Position numbers and translations under genes: made by a program. From contig WHVD01000058.1 of NCBI GenBank assembly GCA_015178975.1, forward strand, positions 186,001-250,000: a DNA stretch of 64,000 bases. The letters run 5' to 3'. The stretch is from Hysterangium stoloniferum. Lineage: Eukaryota > Basidiomycota > Agaricomycetes > Hysterangiales > Hysterangiaceae. Below the pieces are notes generated by a model. It worked only from the letters and a program-made list of their open reading frames with translations, ran no database searches and was not told where the DNA came from. Numbering within the stretch: position 1 is the stretch's first letter; each line of letters starts with the position of its first letter. This document shows positions 22,164 to 34,214 of the stretch, in pieces.

Positions 22164-22347
22164 GTACCCCCCTGTTAGGCCAAAGTCCCATAGAGGTGAT
22201 TAGGTACTGAGTGATTGAAGCGATGGCTGATTATTATGTGTCATGAAATTTACGCAATTCTGGAGGTGAGAGTTTTGGCTGTTGTTCTGAGTATAAAAAC
22301 TTCCAAATATTCAAATTAATGTTTTTGTTTCTTTATCCACAACTTGC

Positions 22348-23490
22348 ATGTCAATTCGTCGGCCATTATTCATCACTACCCTGGAAGATTCAGATACCAA
22401 AATTGCTGTACTTCAAAAAATGTCGAAGGTCACAGAACTTCAACAAAAACGACAAAGGATGGAGGAGTTGAAGCGATGACAGGAGGAGGAGGAAAAGGCA
22501 TTGATGCAGGAGTTGAAAGCAGCAGAAGAGGTGGAAAAACGGGAGTTGGAGTGAGCGAAGGCGGAAAAAGAAGCATGGATACGGAAAACGGTGGAGGCTC
22601 AGAAAAAGAAGGAAGAGGCGGAAAGATTACAGCAGGAGTCAGAGGTGGCAAAAAAACGTGAGGAGATAAGGGAAGGAAAGGTAAGTGCAATCCGTACATT
22701 TCCGTGGTTCCAACCGATAACTATTGGGTACAGCGAAAAGCCGTGGAGGTTGAGGTAGAGGGAGAGGCTGGACCTTCGAGTCCTAAAGTAAGTGCATCTA
22801 CAAAAGGTCGGTATTTGATTAACTTCCGAAACAGAAGCCAAAGGTCAAGGCTCCAGAATGGATGGAAGTCATCCATGACAATCCATGTTATCGATGTTCC
22901 ATACGGAATATGACATGTTGGAAACAGAAGGTAAAATGGGTGGAACTTGCTATCCCTGTGCAGTTCTTAAACTTCTGTGCACTCTCGCCTCGAAAAGGGT
23001 TCCAAAAGGTGAGAAGGCTCAGAAAACTAATGACGCGGAAAGTTCAGGAGCGGCCAAAGCTGTGGAAACTGAGGTGCCGAAAACGGATAGTACAGGCATG
23101 GAGCTCCTCAAGGACACCATTGACGCGTTGGTCTTTATTGGGACGGAAGTCATGAAAATACAGGATACACTAGATTGCCATAATGAGATCCAGGAAAAGG
23201 GTTTCCATTTGTTGATCCGGAATTTCCAGAGACAAAAAAAATTCCTGGAGAAGATAATGGTTAGCATCAGTGTTATCGCAGTATCTGAGAGATTTTCCGA
23301 TAAGGCACGGGAACAGCCTAATGATCCGTTGGCAGAATGTGTTGAAAAAAGGTGGGAGTCAGGAAATGGGCCGGAAGTATCAGAGAGTGAGGATGAAGAG
23401 GTGCAGGATATGGTGGAAAGTGCGGAGGTTGCTGATGAGATGGGAGTCGGGATGGAAAGTGGATTTGGGGTATCAGAGACTCTAAAATAG
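22348..23490 (+). pseudogene. antisense accessory gene of gypsy element 2: coiled-coil / Zn2Cys6-type protein
   Basis: Same layout as 5395-6394. TATAAAAA at 22292, ATG at 22348. Exon 1 (22348-22680) encodes a long Lys/Glu/Arg coiled coil broken by two TGA codons where Arg is expected. Intron 22681-22733; exon 2 22734-22787 (RKAV ... GPSSPK, as in element 1); intron 22788-22834; exon 3 22835-23490. Six cysteines lie at 22886-22980: CYRCSIRNMTC, then after a 1-nt deletion CYPCAVLKLLC. Restoring one base would give C-x2-C-x6-C-x10-C-x2-C-x6-C. A helical middle region and an acidic C-terminus follow to TAG 23488-23490. Sequence identity to the element-1 copy is low outside these landmarks, so the shared exon plan implies purifying selection in the past (inference). 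Confidence 0.82.
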
Positions 23491-23597
23491 TCCTAATAAT
23501 TTTATTTTTTTTGACTTGCAAAACCTAAAAAGTGAGTGTGATAACAGAAGTGTCGGAAGTGTCAGAGACTGAACACAAGAAACAGAAAAGGGTTAGA

Positions 23598-24849
23598 GTG
23601 ATGATAAAGGTCCGGGTTTGCTTGGATAAGCTGTGTGGAAGTCAGTAACAATTTCCATAGCGTGTCCAAGTTCCGTGGCCAATATCCATGAAGTTTCCTC
23701 GTCGGTACCTTCATAACCTGCCCATTTGACTAAATAGAGCAATTTACAAGTACATCAGTGATTGTCGATTTTAGAATCCAAAATTTCAGAAACTTCAAAT
23801 TTGGGTTCTCCGTCAATGATGACCGGAGGGGATGGGGGTTGAATACATTCCGGGATTTTGTTAGGAACACAGGGTTCTAACATGGAAACATGGAAGACAG
23901 GGTGAACTGCTCGCATACTATCAGGAAGTCGGGGAGTCCATGAGAGTGAACCGGCTTGTGCTATAATTTCAAAAGGGCCTAAGAATTTCTCAGTGAGTTT
24001 TTTAGAAGGTCGGGTAGTACGGAAGAATTGAGCTTTTACAAAAACCTGATCACCAATTTTAAAATTAGGAGGTGGGATCCTGTTTTTGTCCACAGAACAT
24101 TGATAATATTCCTGTGCGGAAGAAATAGCTTTCCAAAGTTCTTGATGTAATTCATCGAGGTCGGTAATAAATTCTTGAGCACAGACAGAAGCCAAATCTT
24201 GTTCAGAATATACAGTGAGATTTGGATTATAGCCTTTGTTGGTGAAAAAAGGAGATACACCGGTAGTTGCATTTGGAGAGTTATTGTAGGCGAATTCTGC
24301 GATCGGAAGAAGGGATTTCCAGTTGTCCTGTTGATAATTGCAATAGATGTGGAGATATTGTTCCAATGTTTGATTTACGTGTTCCATTTGTCCATCACCT
24401 TCCAGGTGATATCCTGAGGTGAAGTGTAGTTTCATGTCGAGGGCTTCTCCGAGGGCCTGGAAGAAATGGGAGACGAACTTGGAGCCTCGATTGGAAGTTA
24501 CATGAGATGGAACTCCGTGTTTGGAAAATACGTGAATAATGAAAAGTTCCACTAATTGTAAGGATGCGATTGTATCATGAGTGGGTATGAAAATGCCTTG
24601 TTTTGAGAATCAATCCACAACAACTAGAATGGATGTAAAGCCTTCGGAAGTCAGGAGTTGTTCGATAAAACCCATGGAAATTGAGTTCCAGGGTTTTTCT
24701 GGTATTGGGAGTTGCTTGAGAAGGCCGTATGGCTTATGCCTCTGGGTCTTAGAGCATAAGCAGGTGGTGCATGACTTACAGAACTGGGTTACGAAATCTC
24801 GGAGGTTGGGCCAAGCGTATTCTCTACGGATTAAACCAAGAGTATTGTT
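23598..24849 (-). pseudogene. gypsy element 2 integrase and chromodomain
   Basis: Minus strand from LGLIRREYAWPNLRDFV (HHCC zinc region) through the core to the chromodomain LLYLVKWAGYEGTDEETSW, ending PLSSL and TAA near 23598. Two catalytic positions are lost (SMDFIE reads SMGFIE; TSDRGSEF reads TSNRGSKF); the Glu in GQMEHVNQ remains. Stops at about 24609 (VVD*FSKQG) and 23753 (NH*CTCK, Arg in element 3). The 5' part of pol is replaced by the fragment at 24850-25384. Confidence 0.85.
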
Positions 24850-25384
24850 AATATAATAATTTTTTTTTTTGAAAATAAAAGTAGAACATGAAAAAACATA
24901 AAAATCAAAGTCCATGGAAAATCTGCTTAGGACTTGAAAGATATGTCAGAAACCTGTAAAAGCAAAGAGAGACATAGGGCGACAGGGAATAATGAGAATG
25001 AGTCGAAATGTAACACGGGGTCTGCAGAGTGCAGTCAAAGAGAAGATAGTGGTTTGGGTTTGAGCAGGTAAGCTGTATGAAAGCCAGTAACGATTTCCAT
25101 GGCATTACTGAGTTCTGTAGCCAAAATCCATGAAGTTTCTTCATCAGTGCCCTCGTAACCTGCCCACTTGACCAAGTAAAGCAGTTTACAAGTGCATCGA
25201 CACTTGTCAATTTTCAAATCTAAAATTTGTAATATTTCAAACTCAGCTGGGATAGTGTTAGCAGTACAAGGTTCTAACATAGAAACATGAAATACCAGGT
25301 GTACCGCACGCATGCTATCCAGAAGCCGTAGGGTCCAAGAAACTGAACCTACGTGTGCAATTATTTCAAATGGACCTAAATATT
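24850..25384 (-). pseudogene. second gypsy 3' fragment: integrase end, chromodomain and 3' UTR
   Basis: The minus strand encodes LGPFEII, VFHVSMLEPCTANTIP and a chromodomain (LVKWAGYEGTDEETSW), ending PLSSL near 25035. A 3' UTR matching element 3 downstream of its pol follows. It is joined at about 24850 to the integrase of element 2 and at about 25384 to a Tc1 transposase, so both junctions are rearrangement points. Confidence 0.75.
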
Positions 25385-25937
25385 AAGTCATACAGCCCCA
25401 CATCATGAGAGAACCTATCATTCAGGCCTTCACCTACCCTTTTCCATGCCCATTTACATCCATCTGGCCGTAGGTAATTGATTTTGGTTTCATCAGACCA
25501 TATGACCTTCTTCCAGTCCTCCATAGTCCAATCCTTGTGAGCATAGGCAAAGTCTAAGTGAGCTTTGTGATGCCTAGCAGAAAGAAGGGGGGATTTTGAC
25601 TTGACCACAGCCTTCATACCAGCTTCTTCAAGTGGAGGCAGACTGTATTGGCAGAGAAGGGCTGGTTGATAATGTTGGTGAGGGCTTTGGTCACTTGGAC
25701 AGCATTTTCAGCTTTGCCAGAGGTGATGAAATGTTGAGCATGTCACATATTGGTATGGGAAAGCTTTGAGAGATGACCTCCAACAGCTTTGGGAAGGAGA
25801 GAGCATTGTTTGGAGCAAAGTTTGGATATGGCAGATGGGCTAACACCAGTTCTCTTGGCAATGGCTTCACTAGAGTGGCCAGAATCAAGCAAGGAGAGGA
25901 TGGTGTTTTGTTGAGTAAGAGAGAGGGATCTGACCAT
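25385..25937 (-). pseudogene. Tc1/mariner-type transposase, N-terminal half
   Basis: ATG at 25937. An HTH DNA-binding region (SLTQQNTILSLLDSGHSSEA, then AIAKRTGVSPSAISKL) and the first catalytic motif in KKVIWSDETKINYLRPDGC. Frameshifts lie between about 25740 and 25620. The reading stops at the junction with gypsy sequence at 25385, so the second and third catalytic residues are missing. Confidence 0.8.
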
Positions 25938-26471
25938 GATGGTGGTTAGGAATCAAGAAGTGTGGAAGTGTGTGAACTATTTTAAACTCAGACATACTAT
26001 TTACATGTATATATTTGTTTGTAATAACAAATAATGGCCATTATTCTATGATTTGACTGAGATCCTAGTCATCAGTTCAAAAGTGAAAAAACCCTTTCCA
26101 TGGTATTGCTGTTTTAAATTGATCATATCTCTACACCCTGTGGCCCACATCACGTGACCCAGGGAGCAATCCTGTAGCCAAGGGTATGTACTATGTATCC
26201 ACCATCGTCTTGCTGCATGGACATCGACAGACGAGCCAGCAGGGAAACCTGCTACCTCACAGCACAACCTATGTCAGCTTAGGTGATTGATGATCACGGA
26301 TTAAAGCCTCTACCTCCTGACAGGTGTACCACCCAACCGTATACTACCCACCATTGGGTCTCAAGATTCTTGGAATTTCATTGCATGCAAAGGTCGGCAC
26401 AAATTCATTATCTTATCACTCCCTTTGGACCAGGCTCAGTAGTAGACTCCTAAACAGTACTGGAAGGACGA
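25938..26471. other. unassigned; region carrying the hammerhead ribozyme downstream
   Basis: Includes the 5' flank of the Tc1 fragment. No protein family, LTR terminus or tRNA-like box is recognised. It may be part of the unknown repeat that carries the ribozyme. Confidence 0.3.
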
Positions 26472-26527
26472 AATGGTAGGGGTAGTGGTATCCCCCTGAT
26501 GAGAGCTTTCATCGGCTCGAAACCATT
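26472..26527 (+). ncRNA. type III hammerhead ribozyme
   Basis: All parts of a canonical hammerhead are present in order. Stem III 5' side AATGGT (26472-26477); cleavage base A 26478 (GUA triplet); stem I GGGG (26479-26482) with CCCC (26492-26495) around a 9-nt loop; core CUGAUGA (26496-26502); stem II GAGC (26503-26506) with GCUC (26515-26518) around UUUCAUCG; core GAA (26519-26521); stem III 3' side ACCATT (26522-26527), 6 pairs with the first strand. Stems I and II are closed by loops and stem III is open, which defines type III. Predicted self-cleavage is between 26478 and 26479. Such ribozymes are known in retrozymes, Penelope-like elements and circular fungal RNAs. No second copy or carrier element was identified here. 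Confidence 0.85.
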
Positions 26528-26794
26528 ACAGTCTGTTTCTCCTAGCCACCCTCTACTCTAGCTGACAAAGTTCAATCTTCAGAGACAACTGATTGTGGTG
26601 ATTGATAAGGTGGTGGTCTGCCCAGCAGTGCTCTGGTGGACACTGGTGACCATGCGTTGCTATGGTCACCTGGCTAATTGACTCCACCAAAGCTAAGCAG
26701 AATTCCCATGCTGTAAGGTGGTGCACTTCACACACTGCATTTGGGGTTAGCATGGAAAGGGTTTTTGGAGTCACTGTAACATACATTCCACAGT

Positions 26795-27198
26795 CTATAT
26801 AGTCTGGCAGATGTTGTATATACAATCCAGTCAGAAAATCAGCTTAGATCTTCCCAGTAATCTCAGTATAATTTCTGCTTTATTCCTCTCTTTGAAACAC
26901 ACTGCTATTTACCTCGTCAGAGCCCATGGGCTCTGACCTATCTATCGCTCGACCTCCAACCCATCACCACCCGACCCCTCATCCTTGTTGGAGCCTGTGG
27001 GCTCCCCAACTGGTCTTTTGACCTATCAACCCCTGACCTATCAACTACACCCAGACTCCCCAGGTTTCCTGTCTGCCCATTTGAAATTGGATGCCACGAT
27101 CTCACAAGGGCGCAGCCTATAAGCTGAAGCCAAGTCTTACCAGAATACCAGCAGGTTTCTCCAGAAACCCTCTGCTAAGCCCTGCATATGCCTTAACA
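26795..27198 (+). repeat. LTR fragment related to family B (3' portion)
   Basis: Matches the 3' half of family-B LTRs: TATATAGTCTGGCAGATGTT, AATCCAGTCAGAAAATC, the shared motif GCGCAGCCTATAAGCTGAAG (27111-27130), and an end CCTTAACA at 27198. The 5' part is missing or too diverged to place. Confidence 0.6.
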
Positions 27199-29109
27199 GC
27201 ATGTCAGTCGGCCAGATCATTGAGTGTTATTGGAAGTGTATTTGAGTATTCAAGATATTGTGGCAATGAGTGGCAGATCTTGCATGATGGGTAGGATTGA
27301 TGATACAAAAAAAAATTGGTATGTGAAGAGTGAAATCTGCATGGTAAATGTGTTGGAATTTATTCATATAGGTTGCAAGCCATTGAGTAGGTACACAGTC
27401 TTGCACTTTTTTTTCAAATACACTTGGCTATGTAGTATGGTACAGTAGTTTAGTAATACTAAATAAGCCCTGCCCATTTTCTTTAAACCATCAACATCTA
27501 ATAGAATGATGATGCATGGATGGTGATTTGTAGTAATGAGACCAAAGATGTGTTCAAGCGGGTGCTAGATAATGAAGTTATCTCAGTGTTTGCATGTGAG
27601 AGCGGGGCTAAACAGCTAATATTTACTTAGATAATGAAGTTATCTTGGTGTACATTTATGAGTACAAAAGGTAGAGCATATGTATGTAACCGAACTCACC
27701 TCAGTGTTTGCATGCGAGAGCGGGGCTAAACAGCTGAGGTGAAACTAACTAATGAACAAGTATAAGTAAGATTCGGAACTACATGGCTCGTGATACTACA
27801 AGTAAGTTCCATAAATAAGCATGATCATTGTGTTTAAGATTGAATAGACCAAGAAGACGGCAAGTTATATTTCCAAATACAAAGGATGGAACTAATCTGG
27901 TTAGGCAAGGCAGCTGATGCATGGAGCTTATGATGTATTTGTTTATTCAACAAGATGGTCTGCAACAGCACCTAGCTTTGGTGAACTAACCATGCTCTGT
28001 TTATGTTGAAGTTTTCGTGGTTCCCCCTAGACCGAATAACTTTTCATTTGTCTGAGTAAGTGATGGCTGACTTGTTGTAAACGTATGAGGACAACCCGCT
28101 TACTAATATTCCTCGAGTTCCTTGCAGCTTGGTCACCGAATTCCCAAAATGGAAAAAAGTTAAATCCGAGAGAATTGACCACACTTCAGAAAATATTACT
28201 ATGCACACCACACTAAAGAGTTCTCGACGACCTCGCAATATCAGTGACCTACATCTCACCCGCTCACACTCACCAACCTCCCCAATATCCCGCCAGAATT
28301 TGAAAAGTTCCCTCCGCTAATGATGGCTGTGGCAAGGAGAAATTTTATTTTATTTGTGATTTGTTATTTTCATTATTTTTAGACATTTTAAATATATAAA
28401 TATATGTAATTTCAGACCCCCTCCATTTGTACTTCTTTACCTCATCAATAGTGATTGGCAACCTGCTTTGGCCACCATATCTCAGGCGAGACGGCTTGGA
28501 CCGGGGTCAGGCCACGGCCTCTGGTTCATTGAGGCCTCGAAAAAAAAAGTATTCACAAAGCAAGATACACATATTCAAGAGAGCTTAGCCACAATTCAAT
28601 ATTATTTGATTTATGCCATAGTGTAGATAGCATATCTGTACTAAGCATCCAGCCAGGAGACCGATATGGCTAGCGTGGGGTTTAGGACTAATTTGGTAGG
28701 ACGGTTTCACTGATGCTGTGTATGGTTGCCATGGAGGTATCAAGGTTTCAAAGTGAATCACCATGCGGCACTCCAAGCTGTGCCCTGCGGGCTTAAAAAT
28801 ATCCCATGCCGACCGAGCCGAGCCTGTCCACCTTGCAATGAGTGGACAGCCCAAGTACAACTGGGCCTCGCTCAACTCGGGCTTTGCCAATCGCTACTCG
28901 TCACTTCTCCAACAAAGCAACTCGTTTGTTATTTTGATGTTTTTTTGCTGCCTGCGTAATGCATTCGTAACAATTCTTCGTCAAAGAACTATCACTCAAA
29001 ATCTCCGAGTACGTTGCTTGTAGAACATATATTATGATATGGCATGGTGCCAATCCACGCCAGAATGATTTATTCCTGAGACAGTAATTACAATGTACAC
29101 ATTATATGC
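27199..29109. other. intergenic region with hairpins, no gene recognised
   Basis: Contains the hairpin pair at 27573-27745. Short frames on both strands have no recognisable motif. Confidence 0.35.
27573..27745. repeat. second pair of long-stem hairpins
   Basis: CACCTCAGTGTTT pairs with AAACAGCTGAGGTG (one bulge) at about 27699-27743. A sister copy 27580-27620 has the same loop block GAGAGCGGGGCTAAACAGCT but a decayed outer stem. AGATAATGAAGTTATCT next to it is itself a 6-bp hairpin and occurs twice. Confidence 0.55.
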
Positions 29110-29709
29110 CTAGTGAACGGACGGATAAGAGTGCCTTTAAGGATAGTATAGTATGTGATATTTGTAAACGAAAGTGTAAAAAAAAAAGAGTAAAACTGGA
29201 ACACGAGAGATGAGAGAGGAAGGCATATAGGGAGTAGACTCGGAGAGAAGAGAGAGCACGTGTTGTGTGTGATAGTGGGCAGACAGGCGTCCCATGAGTA
29301 TGCATGGCTGTGTATACAAGCCAAACTTGACGAAACATTGAATTAAAAAGAAACAAGCACGGCAAAGTCCGTGCAAAAAAAAAAGGGAGGGTGCAAGAGT
29401 CGTCGTTATCCGGTGTTCAAGACCAGGTCCAAAATCCATAAATAAAAAGGGCGAAGGAGAGACGTCGAATGCCGCAAGTCAGAAAATAAAAGGTGAAATC
29501 GCCTCTCTCTCTCTTTCTCTTCCGCGTTTTAAGCTTCCCCAAGCTTCATAAAAAGGTTCCTGAAAGAAAAGAAAATAGACATTAGCATCTTCACCAACAG
29601 CGCCAAAAGCGGGGGCGGTGGCGACGCCAAGACAAGAGACATACCTCCATCGCGTCCATACCTAACCCATAGATAATCGATGATGATTCGAATGCCAGCA
29701 ATCGCCCAT

Positions 29710-32700
29710 TCAAGTCGATATCTCCTCCTTCCGCCTTTTAAGCCTCTTAAGCCTCGCAAGAAGTTCCTAAAGAGAGAAAAAAAGGAAACAATAAAAAGTC
29801 AACATCATCGCATAAAAAAACCAAGCACAACCGAGAAAAAAAACCCACCTCCATCTCCCCAATCTGCAACCCACCCACCCGCACATCCTCCCGCATCCCC
29901 CGCTCAATGCTATCCAACACCTCCCCAAACAAATCGCGGTGGTTCACGCCAAAAAACGCCGTCAGCTTCGCCGCACGCCGCCGGCGGACCTGGAACGCCG
30001 TCGGGATCGGGTCGAGGATGTCCGCGGTCGCCGTCGTCGTCGTGGTCATGATGCTCGCCACGGACTTTGCCGAGCGGATGGAGATGAGCGAGGGCGAGTG
30101 TGCGAGCGGTGCTGAGGCTTGGGAGTACACCGAGGGCGGGGACCCCGCGGCGAACGTGAGTGGCGCGAGGGACGAGTGTGCGCTCGAGGGCATCGTGCGC
30201 GCGGGGACGGGGAGGGAACGTCGTCGGGAGAGTGTGCTGCCGTTGCTGGGGGAGTGGGCGAGGTGGTGGTGCGTGGGAGTGGGCAAGTCGTCCGTATAGT
30301 TGTAGCGATCGGGGCTGTGATTATAAACGGGCTCGTTGTCTTGGTCGGACTCGGCCTCTTCAGACGACGTGCCGTTGATATACTGGTGCAATTCCGCGAG
30401 GGAGGCCTTATCGTCCTGAGTATTATTAAAGTCAGCGCTGGAAATGGCCAACGATGCAATACCGCCAAACTTGCCTTGTCAAGGATATCAACCAACGAAT
30501 TCAACGAATGCCGATAGTGAATATACATCTCCGACATGCCCACACCTCTCTCCCCACCCCTTCCACTTCCCCCACTATACCCAAACCCAAAGTCCCCATC
30601 CCCATCCACACGCTCCTCCGACCGATTAGGCCCCAACAACGGCTTGCTCGACTCGCTCGTGCCGGGCCTATGTCCCTTATGACCATGTTGATACCGCCCC
30701 TTGCCTTTATACGCCGCGGTATTAGGGTTCGGCCCCGACGGAAACGGCGCTGAGAGATATGTTGATTTATGCGGGTGGCTGCTAGAGTCGGCAGGATATC
30801 CCTGTGCTGGTGCTTGTGCGTGTGCATTGTGCGAGGAGGACGCGAGCGCGGTGACGGGAGGCGGTGGTCGCGGCGGGTTGGGGAGGGACGACGGGAACGG
30901 CGCGCTGGCGGGCACACCGACAGACCCCCACCGGCCGCGCGCCGCAGCGCGGGTTTGGTACAACATCGCAGGAGGAGGCCGCGTACCGAACATCTACACG
31001 CACCAAAGGCAAAAAGGTTGAGAAAAAAAACCGAAAAGAGAGATAAAGAAAAAAAACGCACCTGTTCCATCTTATTCGCCCTCTTCAGGTTAATAGCCCT
31101 CTCCTTTTCATCCAGCGTATCCGCCACCCGCGGCTGAGCAGCACCCGCCCCTCCAACACCGACATACCCAGGCAGCGCCGCACTCGAGCTGCTCCTCCTC
31201 CGCCTCCCCATCCACCCCTTCGGGGCATGCACATGCACCCCGTCCCCATCCTCCCCAAACACCCCCGTCGCCCCCGTCGCGACCCCCATCGCGACCCCAC
31301 GAGGCGACGACAACGACAACGGCAGCGGCAAAGACGGCGAAGGCATCGGCCGCGGCAAATCCCTCTCCCTCAGCGCATACCCCGCCCCGAGCGCCAGCTC
31401 GACGGGGACGCGGCTGCCCAAGAAGCGGTGCAGCTTCGCGAGCTTGGTGCGCATTTTGCGGCGCTCTTCGTCTTCTTGCGCCTGAGCATGAGCAGCACCG
31501 TCGCGGTTTTGGTCTCTATTTTGGTCTTGGTTTTGATCGTGGTCGTGGTCGTGGCCTTTACCGGCGGTGGTGACAGAGACCTCGAGTTCGGCTACAAGTG
31601 AAGGTGTAAGAGTCGAGGTGCACGGGAGAAGAAAAAAGAGGACGCACTATCATTCTTGTCATTTTTGTTCTTGTTTTCGCCATTGATATTATCGTCGTCG
31701 TCGCCCTTATCATTGTGGCGACCATCGTCGCGAGCATCGCCAACACCGCCACCGACACCGCGCAAATGCAAATCACTAGACGACAACTGATCATCGTCGA
31801 ACATCTCAATAAAGCTCTCCGGCGAATTCGGAACGTTGTTGTCCCGCTGGTGCTGGTGCTGGTGCTGGGCATGGCTGCCCGTCGTCAAAGTCAAAGCCGA
31901 CCCCGACCCGCGCACATCGCTCGACCGCGACCGCGCCGCATACAGCATCGCCGCATATTCCCCAAACTCGGCACTCGTCGGCGTCGAATGCCTGCGTTTA
32001 GTAGGACCGATCACGACCACCTGGTCCTCGTCCTGCTCCTGGTCCTGCTCTTGGTCACGGTCATGGCCATAACGACCCGCACGGTCGAACAGACCAGCCG
32101 ACTTGGACAGTTTATCGACAGACTTGGTCCCTTTATGGCGCGGTGTCCTGGCCTTGCCCTTCTCCTTCTCCCTGTCAGACACGACGACCTGCGCATCGTC
32201 CGACGGCCACAGCACGCCGTCCACCCCCTCGCCAAACATCTGTGCCAGCTTCCGGTGTTTCCTGAGCAGGTCCTGGCGCTCGCCAGGATCGCGGGTGTTG
32301 TGCGTCGGGGGACGGGCCTGCGGCTGCGGCTGCGCTTCTCTCCCCCGGTCCTTGCCCTTATCCTTGCTGTCCCTGTCCTTCGAGGGAACGGCGGCACCAG
32401 GCCGAGGAGACGCCGTCGCGGTCGCCGCCTTGCGCAAAAACTGCGGCGGCTTCGGGCTCCGCGGCAAAGGCGGCTTGGACGTGGACGTGCTCATTGGCGA
32501 GGGCTGACGGTGATGCTGGCGATGCTGCTGATGATGCCGGTCGTCGAGGTACGAATAAAAGGGCGCGTCGTCAATGTCGATGTCGAGGGTGGTGGGCGAG
32601 AGCTGCATGGACTGCGGGCGGGAGCGACGCGGTGCGTGGTGGCCCTGGCGGTGCCGAGCGGCAACCGTGGCATTGGCGGCAGTAGAAGCGGGGGCACCAG

Positions 32701-34153
32701 CGACCGGCTGGTACACGGCGTGGTTTTTGATCGGGGGCGCGAAGGACGGGAGCTGGCTCGTGTCGCTCCGGACACTCGCCGGGCGAGACGACGCGCGCGA
32801 CAGCCTGGACGTTGATCGGGATTTGGACCCGACGAGCTTGAACGTCGCGCGGGTCGGCGTCGGGTACATGGCGTTCGGGTTCGGGCTCGAGCCCGAGCTG
32901 GACGGCGTGGGCGAGGCGGGCGTGGAGCTGGAGGTGAAATAGGAGTATGCAGCGGGAGAGCGGGAGCCGCTCGGTGCAGATAGTGGCGGCGACTGCTGCA
33001 GGTCGCGGGGCGGGTCTTCGAGCTCGATGAAGCTGTCCCTGGCGGCGCTGCTGGGCGTGACTGAGATGGCGGAGCTGACGTAGATGCTCCCTAGGCCGAG
33101 TGTCGTGAGTGAGGCGTCAGAGGAATGGCGGATGTGGATGTGGGGGTCGGAGGACACAGAGCGATGATGTGGACGTGGACGCGGAAGAGGAGCAGGAGGA
33201 GTAGAACCTGGTGCGGCAGACGGCACCCGTGTCGCTGAGCTAGAGCGAATGGGGGCGGGCCTTGTGCTCGAGTGTGGAACGTTGGCCCTAGGCACGGGTC
33301 TCCTGGGGACATTGGGTGTATCTGAATAGTAATCAGGAGGCAGGGCGAATTCGACCTCTGACTCTGGTGAGGGAATGTCGTGGGCGTCGACGGGCTGAGA
33401 GGCAGACAATAGACTCATTGTAATGGGCGAGCCTACGTCGATGTCGACGGGGAGATCTCTGGGTGGAGATGCGGTGTGGTGGATGTTAAGAGGAGAAAGC
33501 GGTGAGGAGGGTGGAAGAGACCAGTACTGCGAGAGAAGATCCCTCGGTGGAACGGTGAGAACCTGAGAAGAGTTGTTTGGAGAACTGGGGGAGATTGGCG
33601 AGATGGGTATTCTTGATAGTTGAATTTAGGACAAGAAGTGAAATGAAAGAAACTGCTTACGGAATGGGTGCTGAACGTGGTGCAGACAATCTGGGGAGAG
33701 ATGAATGAGGGTGAGCACGAAAAATGGCGGTCCGGGTCGGGCACGTGTCATCGTGACCCATGACGACGAGTGTCCTTCGAGACAGCAACGGAAGGTGACT
33801 CACGGAATAACACCCTTGATCACTCCCTCAGCTCCAGCTCCGGCTTCAGTGCCAGGGCTGGCCACGACCCGTCCATTTCCAGCACTCCCAGGCCGAATCA
33901 AGTGTTTCGGCCGGTGTCGTCTCGGGCCTCGAGGCGGCGGCGGTAGACTCGTGTGGAGATTATTTGCATCCCTGTTCAGCTTTTGCACGCTCTGAAGCAA
34001 CGCGTTGATATCCCTCACAATGGGGAACGGGCTCTCTGGCGGTCGCAGCTGTGTAGGCACGTCCAGGATGGCTGATATGATTGGTGGGGATGGATGTGTA
34101 AATGGGGAAAGAGGGCAAGGGACAGGAGCAGGAGCAGGAGCAGGAGCAAGCAA
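29710..34153 (-). CDS. large Pro/Ser-rich protein of unknown function, seven exons
   Basis: Exons (minus): 34153-33804, 33690-33661, 33611-31648, 31591-31062, 30993-30546, 30474-29849, 29766-29710 (TGA). Introns 113, 49, 56, 68, 71 and 82 bp, all GT-AG. All seven phases join in one frame of about 1,330 codons, which is strong support. No in-frame ATG was found in the first exon, so the start lies upstream in an unplaced exon. The protein is mostly disordered (Pro/Ser/Arg/His). Three short segments look alike: RKHRKLAQMFGE (in 33611-31648), RTKLAKLHRFLGSRVP (31591-31062) and RRAAKLTAFFGVNHRDLFGE (30474-29849), which share KL-x3-[FL]G. The C-terminus is a basic helix, ELLARLKRLKRRKEEIST. The family is not recognised. 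GC-rich codon use contrasts with the surrounding AT-rich elements and suggests a conserved host gene. Confidence 0.8.
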
Positions 34154-34214
34154 GAGTATAAATGTAGAGCACCCTGGATATGCTCGCCGCTGTCAAGTTG
34201 ACTTTCCGTTTCAA

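Noticed and set aside
22430..22699. Pro/Phe-rich minus-strand frame
   Set aside because: Shadow of the coiled-coil exon 1 at 22348-22680.
24850..24880. A-run at a gypsy fragment end as evidence of mRNA retroposition
   Set aside because: Element 3 has a similar short A-run at the same position of its 3' UTR, so it is part of the element rather than a poly(A) tail.
31715..32815. Plus-strand 366-codon frame (and several others on the plus strand between 29.7 and 34 kb)
   Set aside because: GC-rich shadow of the minus-strand gene, whose seven exons join in one frame with proper splice sites; the plus frames are Arg-rich and lack any such support.
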